Assembly (NCBI RefSeq): GCF_009617895.1
Contig: NZ_BLAW01000001.1
Location: 2,161,001 to 2,225,000 of the forward strand
Reading direction: 5' to 3'
Length of the DNA: 64,000 bases
DNA from: Prolixibacter sp. SD074
Lineage (GTDB): Bacteria > Bacteroidota > Bacteroidia > Bacteroidales > Prolixibacteraceae
In this document: positions 27,571-38,532 of the stretch, piece after piece
Layout of the letters: the number at the start of each line of letters is the position of its first letter
How positions within the stretch are numbered: position 1 is the stretch's first letter
The notes under the pieces: generated by a model
The model's input: the letters and a program-made list of their open reading frames with translations, nothing else
Databases searched by the model: none
Told to the model about the DNA's origin: nothing
Made by a program: the position numbers and the translations under genes

Positions 27571-29403
27571 TTAATCAATAATTCTTACTGCTCCTTCGTC
27601 AGCTGACGAAACAAGACTTGCATAAGCCTTCAGCGCCCGGCTCACCTGCCGGTCACGATTTTTTGGAGTATAGGCCTGAGCTCCCCGCGCCTCCTCTTCA
27701 GCACGGCGTTTGGCAAGCTCTTCCTCTGAGACCATTAATTCAATCCGGCGGGCCGGAATATCTATTTCAATGGGATCTCCGTCCCGAACGAGTGCGATTT
27801 CACCACCGCCAGCGGCTTCAGGTGATACATGACCGATGGATAAACCGGAAGTTCCTCCGGAGAACCGGCCATCAGTGACCAACGCACATTGCTTGTCAAG
27901 CCGAACTGATTTCAGGTATGAAGTTGGATAGAGCATTTCCTGCATTCCAGGTCCGCCTTTGGGGCCTTCGTAACGGATGATAACCACATCGCCAGCCTGG
28001 ACTGCATCGCCTAAGATTCCGCGAATAGCGTCATCCTGCGATTCAAAGACCCGGGCCGTTCCCTCGAATTGAAAAACAGAAGGATCAACTCCTGCCGTTT
28101 TGATAATACATCCTTTTCTGGCCAAATTTCCAAACAACACAGCGAGTCCACCTTCTTTGGTATAGGCGTGTTCCAAATCACGGACACAGCCTTCTTCCCG
28201 ATCCAAATCGAGTTTTCCGTAGTACATTTGCTGTGACCCCATCACCAGGTTGCGACCGATATTTCCGGGTGCAGCGGAATAAAGTTCCCGGGCCCCGGCA
28301 ACTGCCGTATCACGCAAAACATCCCACTTATCGATGGCTTCGCCCAACGTATTATCCGATACCCTGCTAACAGCACGATTGAGTAAACCGCCGCGATCCA
28401 GTTCTCCAAGAATTCCCAGGATACCTCCCGCACGGTTTACGTCCTGAATGTGGTAATGTGAATTGGGTGCTACTTTGCAAACACAAGGAACTCTCCTGGA
28501 AAGTTCATCCATGTCTTTCATGGTGAAATCAACTTCAGCCTCACGGGCGATTGCCAGCAGGTGCAACACCGTGTTGGTTGAGCCGCCCATAGCAATGTCA
28601 AGAGTCATCGCATTCATGAAAGCTTCACGGGTACCAATATTTCGGGGCAATACTTTTTCATTGCCATTTTGATAATAATCGTAGGTGATGTCGACAATCG
28701 CTTTTGCCCCTTTAATGAACAAATCTTTTCGGCGGGCATGTGTGGCAACCACGGTTCCGTTTCCCGGAAGGGAAAGTCCCAATGCCTCTGTCAAACAGTT
28801 CATCGAATTGGCCGTGAACATTCCTGAACAGGAACCACAGGTTGGACAAGCATTTTGCTCCACGTCGAGCAGTACGCTGTCGCTGACTGAATCGTCGGCA
28901 GCCATCACCATGGCATCAACCAGGTCGAACTGGCGGCTTTGTGCTTCTCCTGCTTCCATGGGGCCACCGGATACAAAAATGGCCGGAATGTTCAAACGCA
29001 TTGCGGCCATTAACATCCCCGGAGTGATTTTATCGCAATTGGAGATGCAAATCATCGCGTCAGCCTTATGTGCATTCACCATATATTCAACACTGTCGGC
29101 AATTATTTCGCGCGACGGCAGTGAATACAGCATTCCGTCATGTCCCATTGCAATTCCATCGTCAACTGCTATGGTGTTGAATTCTGCAGCGAAGCAGCCC
29201 AATTTTTCAATCTCCTTTTTCACCATTTGCCCGACGTCATGCAAATGGGCGTGTCCGGGCACAAACTGGGTAAATGAGTTCACAACGGCAATCAGCGGTT
29301 TGCCAAAGTGCTCTTCTTTCATCCCGTTCGCTCTCCACAGGCTTCGGGCGCCTGCCATACGACGCCCGCGGGTTGTTGTTTCGCTTCTTAGTTTTTTTTT
29401 CAT
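27571..29403 (-). CDS. ilvD: Dihydroxy-acid dehydratase
   Basis: Iron-sulfur enzyme dehydrating dihydroxyacids to the branched 2-keto acids. The 610-residue protein has cluster-region cysteines in [12 protein letters not shown] and [18 protein letters not shown], and the Mg2+-binding [13 protein letters not shown]. First structural gene of the operon, directly behind the attenuator. Confidence 0.96.
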   Translation of the reverse strand: MKKKLRSETTTRGRRMAGARSLWRANGMKEEHFGKPLIAVVNSFTQFVPGHAHLHDVGQMVKKEIEKLGCFAAEFNTIAVDDGIAMGHDGMLYSLPSREIIADSVEYMVNAHKADAMICISNCDKITPGMLMAAMRLNIPAIFVSGGPMEAGEAQSRQFDLVDAMVMAADDSVSDSVLLDVEQNACPTCGSCSGMFTANSMNCLTEALGLSLPGNGTVVATHARRKDLFIKGAKAIVDITYDYYQNGNEKVLPRNIGTREAFMNAMTLDIAMGGSTNTVLHLLAIAREAEVDFTMKDMDELSRRVPCVCKVAPNSHYHIQDVNRAGGILGILGELDRGGLLNRAVSRVSDNTLGEAIDKWDVLRDTAVAGARELYSAAPGNIGRNLVMGSQQMYYGKLDLDREEGCVRDLEHAYTKEGGLAVLFGNLARKGCIIKTAGVDPSVFQFEGTARVFESQDDAIRGILGDAVQAGDVVIIRYEGPKGGPGMQEMLYPTSYLKSVRLDKQCALVTDGRFSGGTSGLSIGHVSPEAAGGGEIALVRDGDPIEIDIPARRIELMVSEEELAKRRAEEEARGAQAYTPKNRDRQVSRALKAYASLVSSADEGAVRIID

Positions 29404-29420
29404 GCCTGGATTTACTATTT

Positions 29421-29453
29421 AAAAAAAAACCTTTCTCGTTTTCTGGAGAAAGG
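29421..29453 (-). terminator. Attenuator terminator of the ilv-leu operon
   Basis: On the minus strand CCTTTCTC (29446-29453) pairs with GAGAAAGG (29430-29437) and is followed by nine T (A run 29421-29429). It lies between the leader peptide and ilvD, so it ends transcription when leader translation is not stalled. Confidence 0.88.
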
Positions 29454-29483
29454 CTTGTTCGTTTTGATGTATGCAATAGTCAA

Positions 29484-29491
29484 CCTTTCTC
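29484..29491 (-). promoter_or_regulatory. Antiterminator arm overlapping the leader stop codon
   Basis: The minus-strand GAGAAAGG here, overlapping the TGA of the leader peptide, is identical to the 3' arm of the terminator. It can therefore pair with the shared CCTTTCTC at 29446-29453 and prevent the terminator. A ribosome that finishes the leader would cover this arm; one stalled on the upstream Leu/Val/Ile codons would leave it free. Confidence 0.75.
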
Positions 29492-29555
29492 AACCAGTAT
29501 AGACGAGAATAATAATGACCACGAGAAGAAGGTTATCGACTATTTTACGCATCAT
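29490..29555 (-). CDS. ilv-leu leader (attenuator) peptide
   Basis: 21-codon open frame with two start ATGs (29555 and 29552). Twelve of 21 residues are Leu, Val or Ile, with the run LLLVVIIILV at residues 9-18, then a TGA. All three end products of the operon are thus sensed by one peptide. Position, codon content and the following alternative hairpins are those of a classical attenuation leader peptide, too short for ordinary gene calling. Confidence 0.9.
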   Translation of the reverse strand: MMRKIVDNLLLVVIIILVYTG

Positions 29556-29586
29556 ATCTAATTTTTTCTTTTATAAGCTGCAAGAA

Positions 29587-29609
29587 AACCATTCTCTCTG
29601 AGAATGGTT
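29587..29609 (-). other. 5' leader hairpin of the ilv-leu transcript
   Basis: AACCATTCTC (29587-29596) and GAGAATGGTT (29600-29609) form a perfect ten-pair stem with a three-base loop, between the promoter and the leader peptide. It may stabilise the RNA or act as a pause site. Confidence 0.6.
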
Positions 29610-29690
29610 ACCATGGAGTTGATTACAAAAATACCGCTCAAAGTCCGCAATAAATTTCCTTAATCAATTATCGCTTATGAACTACAAAGG

Positions 29691-29721
29691 CAAATGTAGA
29701 AATAAATATAAAAAGACAAAA
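29691..29721 (-). promoter_or_regulatory. Promoter of the ilv-leu operon
   Basis: On the minus strand TTTTG (29717-29721) is followed after 18 bp by TACATTTG (29691-29698), an exact -33/-7 pair of the Bacteroidota primary sigma type. Transcription would start near 29685, about 280 nt before ilvD. The remaining bases from 29722 to 29890 hold nothing recognisable. Confidence 0.75.
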
Positions 29722-29890
29722 CGAAAATGTAAGTATTTATACCGATTTAATAAATAATTAAAAGTAGAAGTGGTATTGAAGTATGAAACAGAAGAATCTA
29801 ATTTCAACAAACCACATTTTTATTCGAAAAATCCAACCAACACAATCACCTATAAATCTCCAACTTACATGTACTTTAATTAGAAATAGT

Positions 29891-31312
29891 CTAATAAAAA
29901 GTAAGCAACCAGGGCTCTAATTGCTTTCCCATTTTATAAGAAGAACCTGAAAAATTATTTACGATTACTGCAAAAAATAACTGGTGGCCATTACGATTTG
30001 TAAATTCACCGGCAAAACTCCTCACCCGTTCCATCGAACCGGTTTTTGCCCACAACTTTCCATCGAGCGGAGTTCCCTGAAAGAAGTACTGTAACGTGCC
30101 ATCCTCGCCAGCCAACGGAAGTGAATCGAAAAACACCTCATCATCCCGGGTTCGATACATATTCAACATCACCTCAACCAATGTTCTCGTACAGATGGCA
30201 TTTGATCGGGAGAGCCCACTTCCATCGGTCGGATAGAATCCCTGCAAATCGATTCCTCTGTCCAGCCAGTATGATTTTACGGCTTTCAGGCCTTCGTCCA
30301 GGGTTGGCTTCCCGGATACCTTTCGGCCAATTTCCCGAAGGAGATGCTCGGCAAACAAATTCACACTTTCGTGATTCGTTACGTCAATAATGTTTTGTAA
30401 CGTTTGAGACTTCTGCACTGCCATCTGATGAAAATCGCCATCCACACCAGAAAAACTGGCTTTGGCCGTACCGGTGATTTCAATTCCTAAGTTATTTATC
30501 ACTTTTCGTAACGAATCGGCAGCTTCAAGCGGGGGATTGGGCATCGCGCCTTTTACCACAAAATCATTCTTCCCTTTCGGAATCGATCCCATAACCATCT
30601 GTTGCTGTGCATAAGGCGCACCATATACATATGACTGGTCACTATTTTCATCCGATGATATCACCCGGTTATCCAAAGTGAAACCGGGCGTTCTCGGCTG
30701 GACATCGATTACCTTTGTCGGTTTTCCAGCTTCAGCCGGCGACCGAAAATGAATCCGGTACATATTATCGGCAAAGGAAAGTCCGTACACACCGGCTCCG
30801 TAATAGTTTCCCATGTCTTCCCAAATCCAGCCGCCCGGAATAGCGGTATCGTCAAGCGCAGAGGCATCGCCAATAATGTTGCCTTCGATTCTGGTGATTC
30901 CCAATTGCTTTAATTGATAGGCCCATTGTTCAAATACACCAAGGTAATCCATCGGAAAATATTCCGAATAAAAAGCCGGGTCTGCCCCACCTTTAATAAC
31001 CAAATCTCCTTTTAAGGTACCCGTCTTATGGTCTACCCTTCCAGTATAGCCAAAACGGGTTTTAAACCGGAAGTCGGGACCAAGCAGGCGCATAGCGGTT
31101 GCCGTAGTCACCAACTTTAACACAGATGCCGGGGTCAGACTTTTTTGAGGAGACTGAGCAACTACCTGGCCTACGGTGGCATCATACACATAAAAACTGT
31201 ACTCAGCTGCTTGCAACTCCGGCAAATCAGGCAATGTAGAAAAGGTATCGGACTGTGATTTGACTTGCGATGAGACAAAAAGAAGAAATACGGCAATAAA
31301 TAATCTGTTCAT
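29891..31312 (-). CDS. dacB: D-alanyl-D-alanine carboxypeptidase/endopeptidase, PBP4 (S13 family)
   Basis: Periplasmic penicillin-binding protein trimming peptidoglycan peptides. ATG 31312 gives a clean signal peptide (MNRLFIAVFLLFVSSQVKSQ), while the longer frame adds an unlikely 20 residues. Active-site motifs are SVLK (S63, K66), SGLSRSN region for SxN, and KTGSM near the C-terminus. 473 residues with the large insertion between SxxK and SxN is normal for class C PBP4. Confidence 0.93.
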   Translation of the reverse strand: MNRLFIAVFLLFVSSQVKSQSDTFSTLPDLPELQAAEYSFYVYDATVGQVVAQSPQKSLTPASVLKLVTTATAMRLLGPDFRFKTRFGYTGRVDHKTGTLKGDLVIKGGADPAFYSEYFPMDYLGVFEQWAYQLKQLGITRIEGNIIGDASALDDTAIPGGWIWEDMGNYYGAGVYGLSFADNMYRIHFRSPAEAGKPTKVIDVQPRTPGFTLDNRVISSDENSDQSYVYGAPYAQQQMVMGSIPKGKNDFVVKGAMPNPPLEAADSLRKVINNLGIEITGTAKASFSGVDGDFHQMAVQKSQTLQNIIDVTNHESVNLFAEHLLREIGRKVSGKPTLDEGLKAVKSYWLDRGIDLQGFYPTDGSGLSRSNAICTRTLVEVMLNMYRTRDDEVFFDSLPLAGEDGTLQYFFQGTPLDGKLWAKTGSMERVRSFAGEFTNRNGHQLFFAVIVNNFSGSSYKMGKQLEPWLLTFY

Positions 31313-31399
31313 GAGAAAACATGCTTTTGCTGATTGCCGGATGAGCAATTCCGGCAACCGTATAAATGACACAAAGATTGATCAACTAAAGTGATCATA

Positions 31400-33589
31400 C
31401 TAAAACCAATAACCAAGGGAAAGAAATAATGATGGATCATTCGACACATTCGAGCTGCTTATCATAAGTTCGACCGGACCGACCATACTGTCATACGATA
31501 AAGTGACTCCACCACCGGCCAAGGCTTTACCCTTCGTTAAAAAATCATTTTCGTCGCCGTAAAAACCAAAATTTGCATTGAGTGCCAGATAAATTTTATC
31601 CCAAAAACGATACCTCAGATCCATTTCTCCTACCGCTACATTGCGAGTCATCATTTCCATGCGCCGAAGTCCGACAAATGGGACCTGCGCATTCAGGTAA
31701 TCGGTCTGCTCAACCCCTCCCACGAACGATTTGTAATATACCGGCTCGCCCGAACCAACGATAATTCGCCCCTTAACAGATGGTAGAATCGTTAATCGGG
31801 GCCCAAAAGATTTCGCCAACTGGATACTTAGTTTTACAGGCATAAACGGATTGCCCTCATTAAATAACCAGCCATTGTCCGTCACAATCTTCGCTTCTCC
31901 AAACAGTTTCCAACCAGCGGTTGGAAAATAAGCCCAGTTCATCTGATCCAGATCGATCTGCGCATAATAGTTTAAGAATGTCTGGTTTTTTAAGGCCTCA
32001 TTCAGCAGTGATCCAATCACCGACCCAACATTAACATGCTCCACCTCCGCTCCCAACGAAATTCTGAACGCATCGAAATAAACGGAATGAGTAGCCAGCT
32101 GACCTTTATACAATTGCATATTTACCAGGGATGATTTCTTTCCATTGGTATATTGTGAAATTTTTTCATCCTGAACACTGGCCCCCACCAAAAGTCCGGG
32201 TTTCCAACCGTTGTCGATGGTATAGCGAACGGCAAATGCAGGATTGGTGGCCAAAATCGCATCCATCGATAACTTGGCTTTGATCATCCGGCTGTTTTTA
32301 AAGGTTGTATTGATCAACAAAGCTGCTTTCCGATCGGTATCGTAGTGAATTCCCAGGTTTAACCGATCATGAACCCGCTCTTTCACCATCAAATGGAGTG
32401 TTTTGTTTTCGTCCCCCAATAAACGATAACGAACGAAATCAAAATTGCCCGATCCGTAAATACGCTTAATACCTTCACGCAATTGACGTACCGTAATCAC
32501 CTGCGGTGGCTTAAGCCCCAGCAGTCCCAGGAAATAATTCAATCCCTGGCTCTTGGTACCGTCAACGGTCACTCGCTCAATAATCAGTTTACGGTCTAAA
32601 CTTGGTATCGCCTCCGGTTTGATGGGATTAGGTTTTAAATGCAATGAATCCCTTAACCTGATTAGTTGTGGCAGTACTTTTCGGGCAGCCGCTTCGCCTC
32701 TTTTAATCAGCTCATCAGCTGAGGTTGCATCAAAACTCGAAGCTGAAAACCCTGAGATATCTGGTTTTATATAATAATCAACCAGCTTCTTATTTTCTTC
32801 GAATTTCTTATACGACATTAGGTTAATCATCTGATTCACCACATCCGGAATCGATTGCAACTCTTTTCTATCACGCAGGCCATATTGAATATCAACACCA
32901 ATAATGATGTCGGCGCCCATCTGTTTACACCGGTCAACCGGGAAATTGTTGACGATGCCACCATCCACTAAAAGCCGCCCATCCACATCCGCAGCTGAAA
33001 AAGCTGTGGGGACTGACATACTCGCCCGAATGGCCAACGGAAGATATCCATGCTTTAATACAACCTCTTTCCCCGTTTCAATATCGGCTGCCACACAAAG
33101 AAAAGGGCGCGGCAGTTTAGAAAAGTCGGTTACATTTTGGTAATCGAGTGCCAGATAGGTAAAGAGATCCTGTACATTTTGACCGTTCAATGCACCACTC
33201 GGCAGACTAACCCGCTTCGAGCGGATGGGAAAACTTAAATTATAGCGGTCCAGCTCATGCTTGTCAAAAGCCGGAATATAGCGGCGATCAACCTGGTCAC
33301 TCAATAATGTGGCCCAATCCTGACTCTTGACAATTTTCTCCAGCGTATCGGCATCGTAGCCCATGGCATAAAAGCCTCCCACAATACTGCCAATACTGGT
33401 TCCGGCCACACAATCGATGGGAATGCCAGCCTCTTCCAGGACTTTTATCACCCCGACATGAGCAAAGCCTTTAGCTCCGCCCCCACTCAACACCAATCCA
33501 ATCTTGGGGCGATGTGTTTCCTCTTGGGCGCAAAGCGAATGCCCGATGAAAATTAAAAGGATAAAAAGTAAGATTTGTCTTTTTTTCAT
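31400..33589 (-). CDS. Patatin-like phospholipase with POTRA and outer-membrane barrel
   Basis: 729-residue exported protein. Signal peptide 1-21; patatin domain about 29-230 with SGGGAKG oxyanion loop, nucleophile S65 in GTSIG and D209 in DGG; a POTRA-like domain near 335-410; and a C-terminal BamA-type beta-barrel ending SLGYWF. This is a two-partner-like (type Vd) architecture common in Bacteroidota. The lipase domain would face the surface or periplasm; the substrate lipid is unknown. Confidence 0.9.
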   Translation of the reverse strand: MKKRQILLFILLIFIGHSLCAQEETHRPKIGLVLSGGGAKGFAHVGVIKVLEEAGIPIDCVAGTSIGSIVGGFYAMGYDADTLEKIVKSQDWATLLSDQVDRRYIPAFDKHELDRYNLSFPIRSKRVSLPSGALNGQNVQDLFTYLALDYQNVTDFSKLPRPFLCVAADIETGKEVVLKHGYLPLAIRASMSVPTAFSAADVDGRLLVDGGIVNNFPVDRCKQMGADIIIGVDIQYGLRDRKELQSIPDVVNQMINLMSYKKFEENKKLVDYYIKPDISGFSASSFDATSADELIKRGEAAARKVLPQLIRLRDSLHLKPNPIKPEAIPSLDRKLIIERVTVDGTKSQGLNYFLGLLGLKPPQVITVRQLREGIKRIYGSGNFDFVRYRLLGDENKTLHLMVKERVHDRLNLGIHYDTDRKAALLINTTFKNSRMIKAKLSMDAILATNPAFAVRYTIDNGWKPGLLVGASVQDEKISQYTNGKKSSLVNMQLYKGQLATHSVYFDAFRISLGAEVEHVNVGSVIGSLLNEALKNQTFLNYYAQIDLDQMNWAYFPTAGWKLFGEAKIVTDNGWLFNEGNPFMPVKLSIQLAKSFGPRLTILPSVKGRIIVGSGEPVYYKSFVGGVEQTDYLNAQVPFVGLRRMEMMTRNVAVGEMDLRYRFWDKIYLALNANFGFYGDENDFLTKGKALAGGGVTLSYDSMVGPVELMISSSNVSNDPSLFLSLGYWF

Positions 33590-33817
33590 GCTCAGTTTAG
33601 TCTGCCGGAGAAATTTCTTCCCCCGGATAAAGTATCTTTTAAATTAGGGATTGACAAAGTTTTTGAAAGGTTTAAGATAATTCTTTTCATGACTTGTTTT
33701 ATTACTTTTACAGATGATTATTGTTATCAAAATGTAAAATAGTTTTGACCGGAATGGATGATCGCAACCAATCTGTTTGATTCAATTCGACCTAATCCAT
33801 TCACTGATTGGCTGGTT

Positions 33818-34198
33818 ATGTGGAAAGAAGCACTAATTGTTGGTTTAGGAGGAGGCCTGGGGAGCATAGCCCGCTTTCTTTCGCAAAAGGGCGTTGAGCG
33901 ATTTATGGACAGCTCTTTTCCAATGGGAACGTTTGTTGTAAATATTGTCGGAAGTCTCATCATCGGAATTGTTTATGAAATGGCCAGCCGGGGCAATTTA
34001 TTGACCCCTGAAGCCCGTTTGTTCCTGGCGGTGGGATTTTGCGGCGGCTTCACCACGTTTTCATCTTTCGCTTATAATAATCTGACACTAATCAATGAAA
34101 GACTGTGGCAGTATCTTTTCCTGAATGTAGGCGGCAGCCTTTTTGCAGGAATATTGGCCGTCTATTTGGGAATCATTGTGGTCAGGGTTATTTTCTAA
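33818..34198 (+). CDS. crcB: Fluoride ion channel CrcB/Fluc
   Basis: 126-residue four-helix membrane protein that exports fluoride as an inverted dimer. ATG 33818 is chosen since family members begin near MWKEALIVGLGGGLGS and are about 125 residues; an upstream ATG (33758) adds 20 hydrophilic residues. Signature segments are GGGLGSIARF, GTFVVNIVGS and GFCGGFTTFSSF with the conserved phenylalanines. It is followed 38 bp later by a DUF190 gene. Confidence 0.94.
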   Translation: MWKEALIVGLGGGLGSIARFLSQKGVERFMDSSFPMGTFVVNIVGSLIIGIVYEMASRGNLLTPEARLFLAVGFCGGFTTFSSFAYNNLTLINERLWQYLFLNVGGSLFAGILAVYLGIIVVRVIF

Positions 34199-34236
34199 TT
34201 GAACAGGCCATTAATTGAACCGAAAAATTTAATCAT

Positions 34237-34602
34237 ATGCAACTGCACGGAAAAGCTCTCAATCTCCGCATTCAATGTGGTGAAACCGATAAATACGAAA
34301 ACCAACCGCTGTACGAAGCCATCGTTTATGCTGCCCGAAAAGAAGGCATGGCCGGTGCTACTGTATTTCGCGGTGTCATGTCATTCGGACCAAGCCACTC
34401 TATCCACACCATCAAAATATTCGCACTAGGTGGCGATCTTCCCGTTTTAATTGACATTACCGATACCGAAGAACGGATTAGAAAATTTATCCCAACCGTG
34501 GAAGAGTTGATGGAAGAATCAGGAAAAGGCGGGCTCATTACCTCACAGGAGGTGGAAGTACATCGTTACCTTCCAGGGAAAAAGCACCGGAAAGAAGAGT
34601 AA
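34237..34602 (+). CDS. DUF190 protein (CrcB companion)
   Basis: 121-residue cytoplasmic protein of the DUF190 family, a PII-like small fold often encoded beside crcB. Family-like parts are YEAIVYAARKEGMAGATVFRGVMSFG, then DLPVLIDITDTEERI and the C-terminal VEVHRY. The pairing with crcB suggests a role in sensing or regulating fluoride export, but this is unproven. Confidence 0.88.
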   Translation: MQLHGKALNLRIQCGETDKYENQPLYEAIVYAARKEGMAGATVFRGVMSFGPSHSIHTIKIFALGGDLPVLIDITDTEERIRKFIPTVEELMEESGKGGLITSQEVEVHRYLPGKKHRKEE

Positions 34603-34768
34603 GCTGATGGCCGGTTTATATCTATTTTTCTATATAGCGAAATACCCTAATTCTGTCATAACGAATTTTGAAAATGCCAACAAATTAAGGCAATTCCATT
34701 CTTTATTAACTTAATCTCAATTTTTATTTACGGTCGATAAAACGTAGGCGTAATTCACAGGGAATGTT

Positions 34769-34776
34769 TATCTTTG
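34769..34776 (+). promoter_or_regulatory. Candidate -7 element for eno
   Basis: TATCTTTG fits TAnnTTTG exactly, 83 bp upstream of the eno start. No clear -33 TTG is at the expected distance. Confidence 0.45.
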
Positions 34777-34796
34777 TCAGGATTTATTATGCATAA

Positions 34797-36161
<1,365 letters not shown>

Positions 36162-36188
36162 TTTACAACAGGGACATTATCATACACG

Positions 36189-36216
36189 AACCTCGCCTGA
36201 AAAGGTGGGGTTTTTT
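36189..36216 (+). terminator. Terminator of eno
   Basis: AACCTCGCC (36189-36197) pairs with GGTGGGGTT (36204-36212), with two wobbles, and is followed by a T run. Confidence 0.8.
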
Positions 36217-36294
36217 ATTGACTGAAATAGGAATTTGACCAATTTTACTGTTATAAATCCTGATATTTATTCACCATAGTAAAACAGAAAGACC

Positions 36295-36996
36295 ATGAAT
36301 ATTCAAAAGTTATTTATCTCCAGGGGAAAGAGGTATACGGCATTTATTCTCTTACTAACCATTTTGTTAACGGGTTGTAAAACCATGAACAACGCAGGAA
36401 AAGGGGCCATTATCGGGACCGGTGCGGGCGCTGCTTTAGGCGCCGGGATTGGGAAACTGGCCGGTAATACAGCCATTGGGGCCATTATTGGTGCCGGCGT
36501 TGGCGGAGCAACCGGCGCTGTTATCGGGAATTACATGGACAAGCAGGCTGCTGAAATGCAGAAAGACCTGGAAGGCGCCAAAGTAGAGCGGGTCGGCGAA
36601 GGAATCAAAATCACCTTCGATTCCGGTATTCTTTTCGCGCTCAACTCCAGTGCGCTGAGCCAGCAGTCGAAAGACCAGCTTGACAAACTCTCGCAGATTC
36701 TGAATAAGTACAGCGACACCAATATCCTGGTGGAAGGTCATACCGACAACACCGGTACGGCAGAGTACAACATGAAATTGTCGGAGCGCCGTGCACAAAG
36801 TGTTGCATCGTACCTGGAAGGGCACAACGTGGCCTACACACGAATTACCACCAAAGGTTACGGTGAAGAACAGCCCATCGTTGCCAACGACACGCCGGCA
36901 CACCGCGCGCTGAACCGCCGGGTGGAAATTGCCATTTTCGCCAACGAGAAGCTGAAGAAGGCGGCAGAAAAAGGAACCATTCCGATTACCAACTGA
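36295..36996 (+). CDS. OmpA-family lipoprotein with glycine zipper
   Basis: 233-residue outer-membrane lipoprotein. Lipobox LLTGC near residue 28, then a glycine-zipper membrane segment (about 35-80, repeated GAxxGAxxG spacing), then an OmpA-C peptidoglycan-binding domain with LVEGHTDNTGTAEYN, LSERRAQSVASYL and NRRVEI. It should anchor the outer membrane to peptidoglycan, like E. coli YiaD. Monocistronic. Confidence 0.93.
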   Translation: MNIQKLFISRGKRYTAFILLLTILLTGCKTMNNAGKGAIIGTGAGAALGAGIGKLAGNTAIGAIIGAGVGGATGAVIGNYMDKQAAEMQKDLEGAKVERVGEGIKITFDSGILFALNSSALSQQSKDQLDKLSQILNKYSDTNILVEGHTDNTGTAEYNMKLSERRAQSVASYLEGHNVAYTRITTKGYGEEQPIVANDTPAHRALNRRVEIAIFANEKLKKAAEKGTIPITN

Positions 36997-37007
36997 TATT
37001 GAAAAGA

Positions 37008-37032
37008 AAAGCGGTCTCCTTCAGGCCGCTTT
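37008..37032. terminator. Bidirectional terminator between OmpA-like and aldehyde dehydrogenase genes
   Basis: AAAGCGGTCT (37008-37017) pairs with AGGCCGCTTT (37023-37032), followed by a T-rich tract and preceded by an A-rich one. Confidence 0.75.
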
Positions 37033-37046
37033 CTTATTTTCATTCG

Positions 37047-38405
37047 TTACTTAATCCAAACAGTTTTAATATTCACGAACTCTTTTATTCCGTAACCGGA
37101 AAGCTCTCTTCCGTATCCGGAATTTTTAATGCCTCCAAACGGCAAACGCGGATCAGACTTCACCAAACCATTGACGAATATTGCGCCTGCCTCTATTTTT
37201 CGGCCCAGTTCCTCCCCCTTTTTCAAGTCCGAAGTCCAGAGGGAAGCGCCCAGGCCATACAAACTATCATTCGCCACGTTGATGGCTTCCTGCTCGTTCT
37301 TCACCGGAAGAACAACCGCCACGGGCCCGAAGGTCTCTTCCATATAAACAGGCATTCCCTTTTTTACATTCGTTAAAATAGTGGGCGAATAATAGTTGCC
37401 AATACCCGGTATCCGGCTTCCGCCGGAAATGATTTTCGCTCCCTGCACCACTGATTTTTGCACCTGGCCCTCAATGTCATCCACCAAATCGGGGCGGGCG
37501 AGCGGAGCCAGCGAAGTTTCCTCGTTCCCCGGATCACCAGGCTCATAGGCCTCCATCAGTGCTTTCACTTTTTCAAGGAAAGGTGCGGCCACTTTCTCTT
37601 CCACAATAAACCGCTTGGCCGCAATACAGGTCTGTCCCGAGGTAATCATCCGTGAGGCTACAGCTATTTTTGCCGCTTCCTCCAAATCGGCATCCGCCAG
37701 AACTATAAACGGATCGGAGCCGCCCAATTCCAGTACCGATTTCTTCAGGTACTTACCGGCCAGCGATGCCACCTGGCTTCCGGCGTACCCGCTTCCCGTT
37801 AGGGTAACCGCCCGCACAGCCGGATGGGCGATTACAGCCTCCACTTTGGATGAAGAAATAATCAGCGAACGAAAGATATTTTCAGGAAAACCGGCATCGC
37901 TGAAAACCTGCTCGATGGCCAACGCACAGCCTTGCACGTTGGATGCGTGTTTTAACAAACCGGCATTGCCCGCCATGAGCGCCGGCGCCGCAAAGCGGAA
38001 GACCTGCCAGAACGGGAAGTTCCAGGGCATAACCGCCAGCACCGGTCCTATCGGATTGAAAACAGCCATGCTTTTCGAGGCGTCCGATTCCATCAGCTCG
38101 TCGGCCAGCATCTGCCCGGCCCCGTCCGCATAATACTCACAAACCAACGCGCACTTCTCCACTTCGGAGCGCGACTCCGCAATGCGCTTTCCCATTTCGG
38201 CGGTAATCAGCCGGGCGTATCCTTCTTTCCGGGTACGCAACAAACGGGCAGCCTTGTTCATCCACTCCGAACGCTGCGTAAAACTTGTTTCACGGTATTT
38301 TTTCCAAGCGTCCAGGTTGAGTTCAATCACTTCCTTCACCTGTGCTTCACTCATCTCCGCATATTCCTGTATAACTTCTCCTGTTGCCGGATTAATTGAC
38401 TTCAT
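37047..38405 (-). CDS. NAD(P)-dependent succinate-semialdehyde dehydrogenase family
   Basis: 452-residue aldehyde dehydrogenase. Catalytic C260 (SGQTCIAAKRF), general base E226 (LELGGSDPF), NAD-site NFPFWQ and the C-terminal PFGGIKNSGYGRE are all present. The short form without an N-terminal extension and the sequence style fit the GabD/Sad group that oxidises succinate semialdehyde. No GABA transaminase is nearby, so the in vivo aldehyde is uncertain. Confidence 0.88.
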   Translation of the reverse strand: MKSINPATGEVIQEYAEMSEAQVKEVIELNLDAWKKYRETSFTQRSEWMNKAARLLRTRKEGYARLITAEMGKRIAESRSEVEKCALVCEYYADGAGQMLADELMESDASKSMAVFNPIGPVLAVMPWNFPFWQVFRFAAPALMAGNAGLLKHASNVQGCALAIEQVFSDAGFPENIFRSLIISSSKVEAVIAHPAVRAVTLTGSGYAGSQVASLAGKYLKKSVLELGGSDPFIVLADADLEEAAKIAVASRMITSGQTCIAAKRFIVEEKVAAPFLEKVKALMEAYEPGDPGNEETSLAPLARPDLVDDIEGQVQKSVVQGAKIISGGSRIPGIGNYYSPTILTNVKKGMPVYMEETFGPVAVVLPVKNEQEAINVANDSLYGLGASLWTSDLKKGEELGRKIEAGAIFVNGLVKSDPRLPFGGIKNSGYGRELSGYGIKEFVNIKTVWIK

Positions 38406-38532
38406 AACACAAAATTTTTTCCATTAAATGTACAAAATCATTCGTGTAATGCATAAGATGCAGCACTCCAAACCAAGTAGTTTCATTAAATACCTGCAGA
38501 ACATTTTCTTTGCAGAAATTTTTCACAACCAC

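Noticed and set aside
33590-33817. Fluoride riboswitch before crcB
   Set aside because: The conserved aptamer sequence was not seen.
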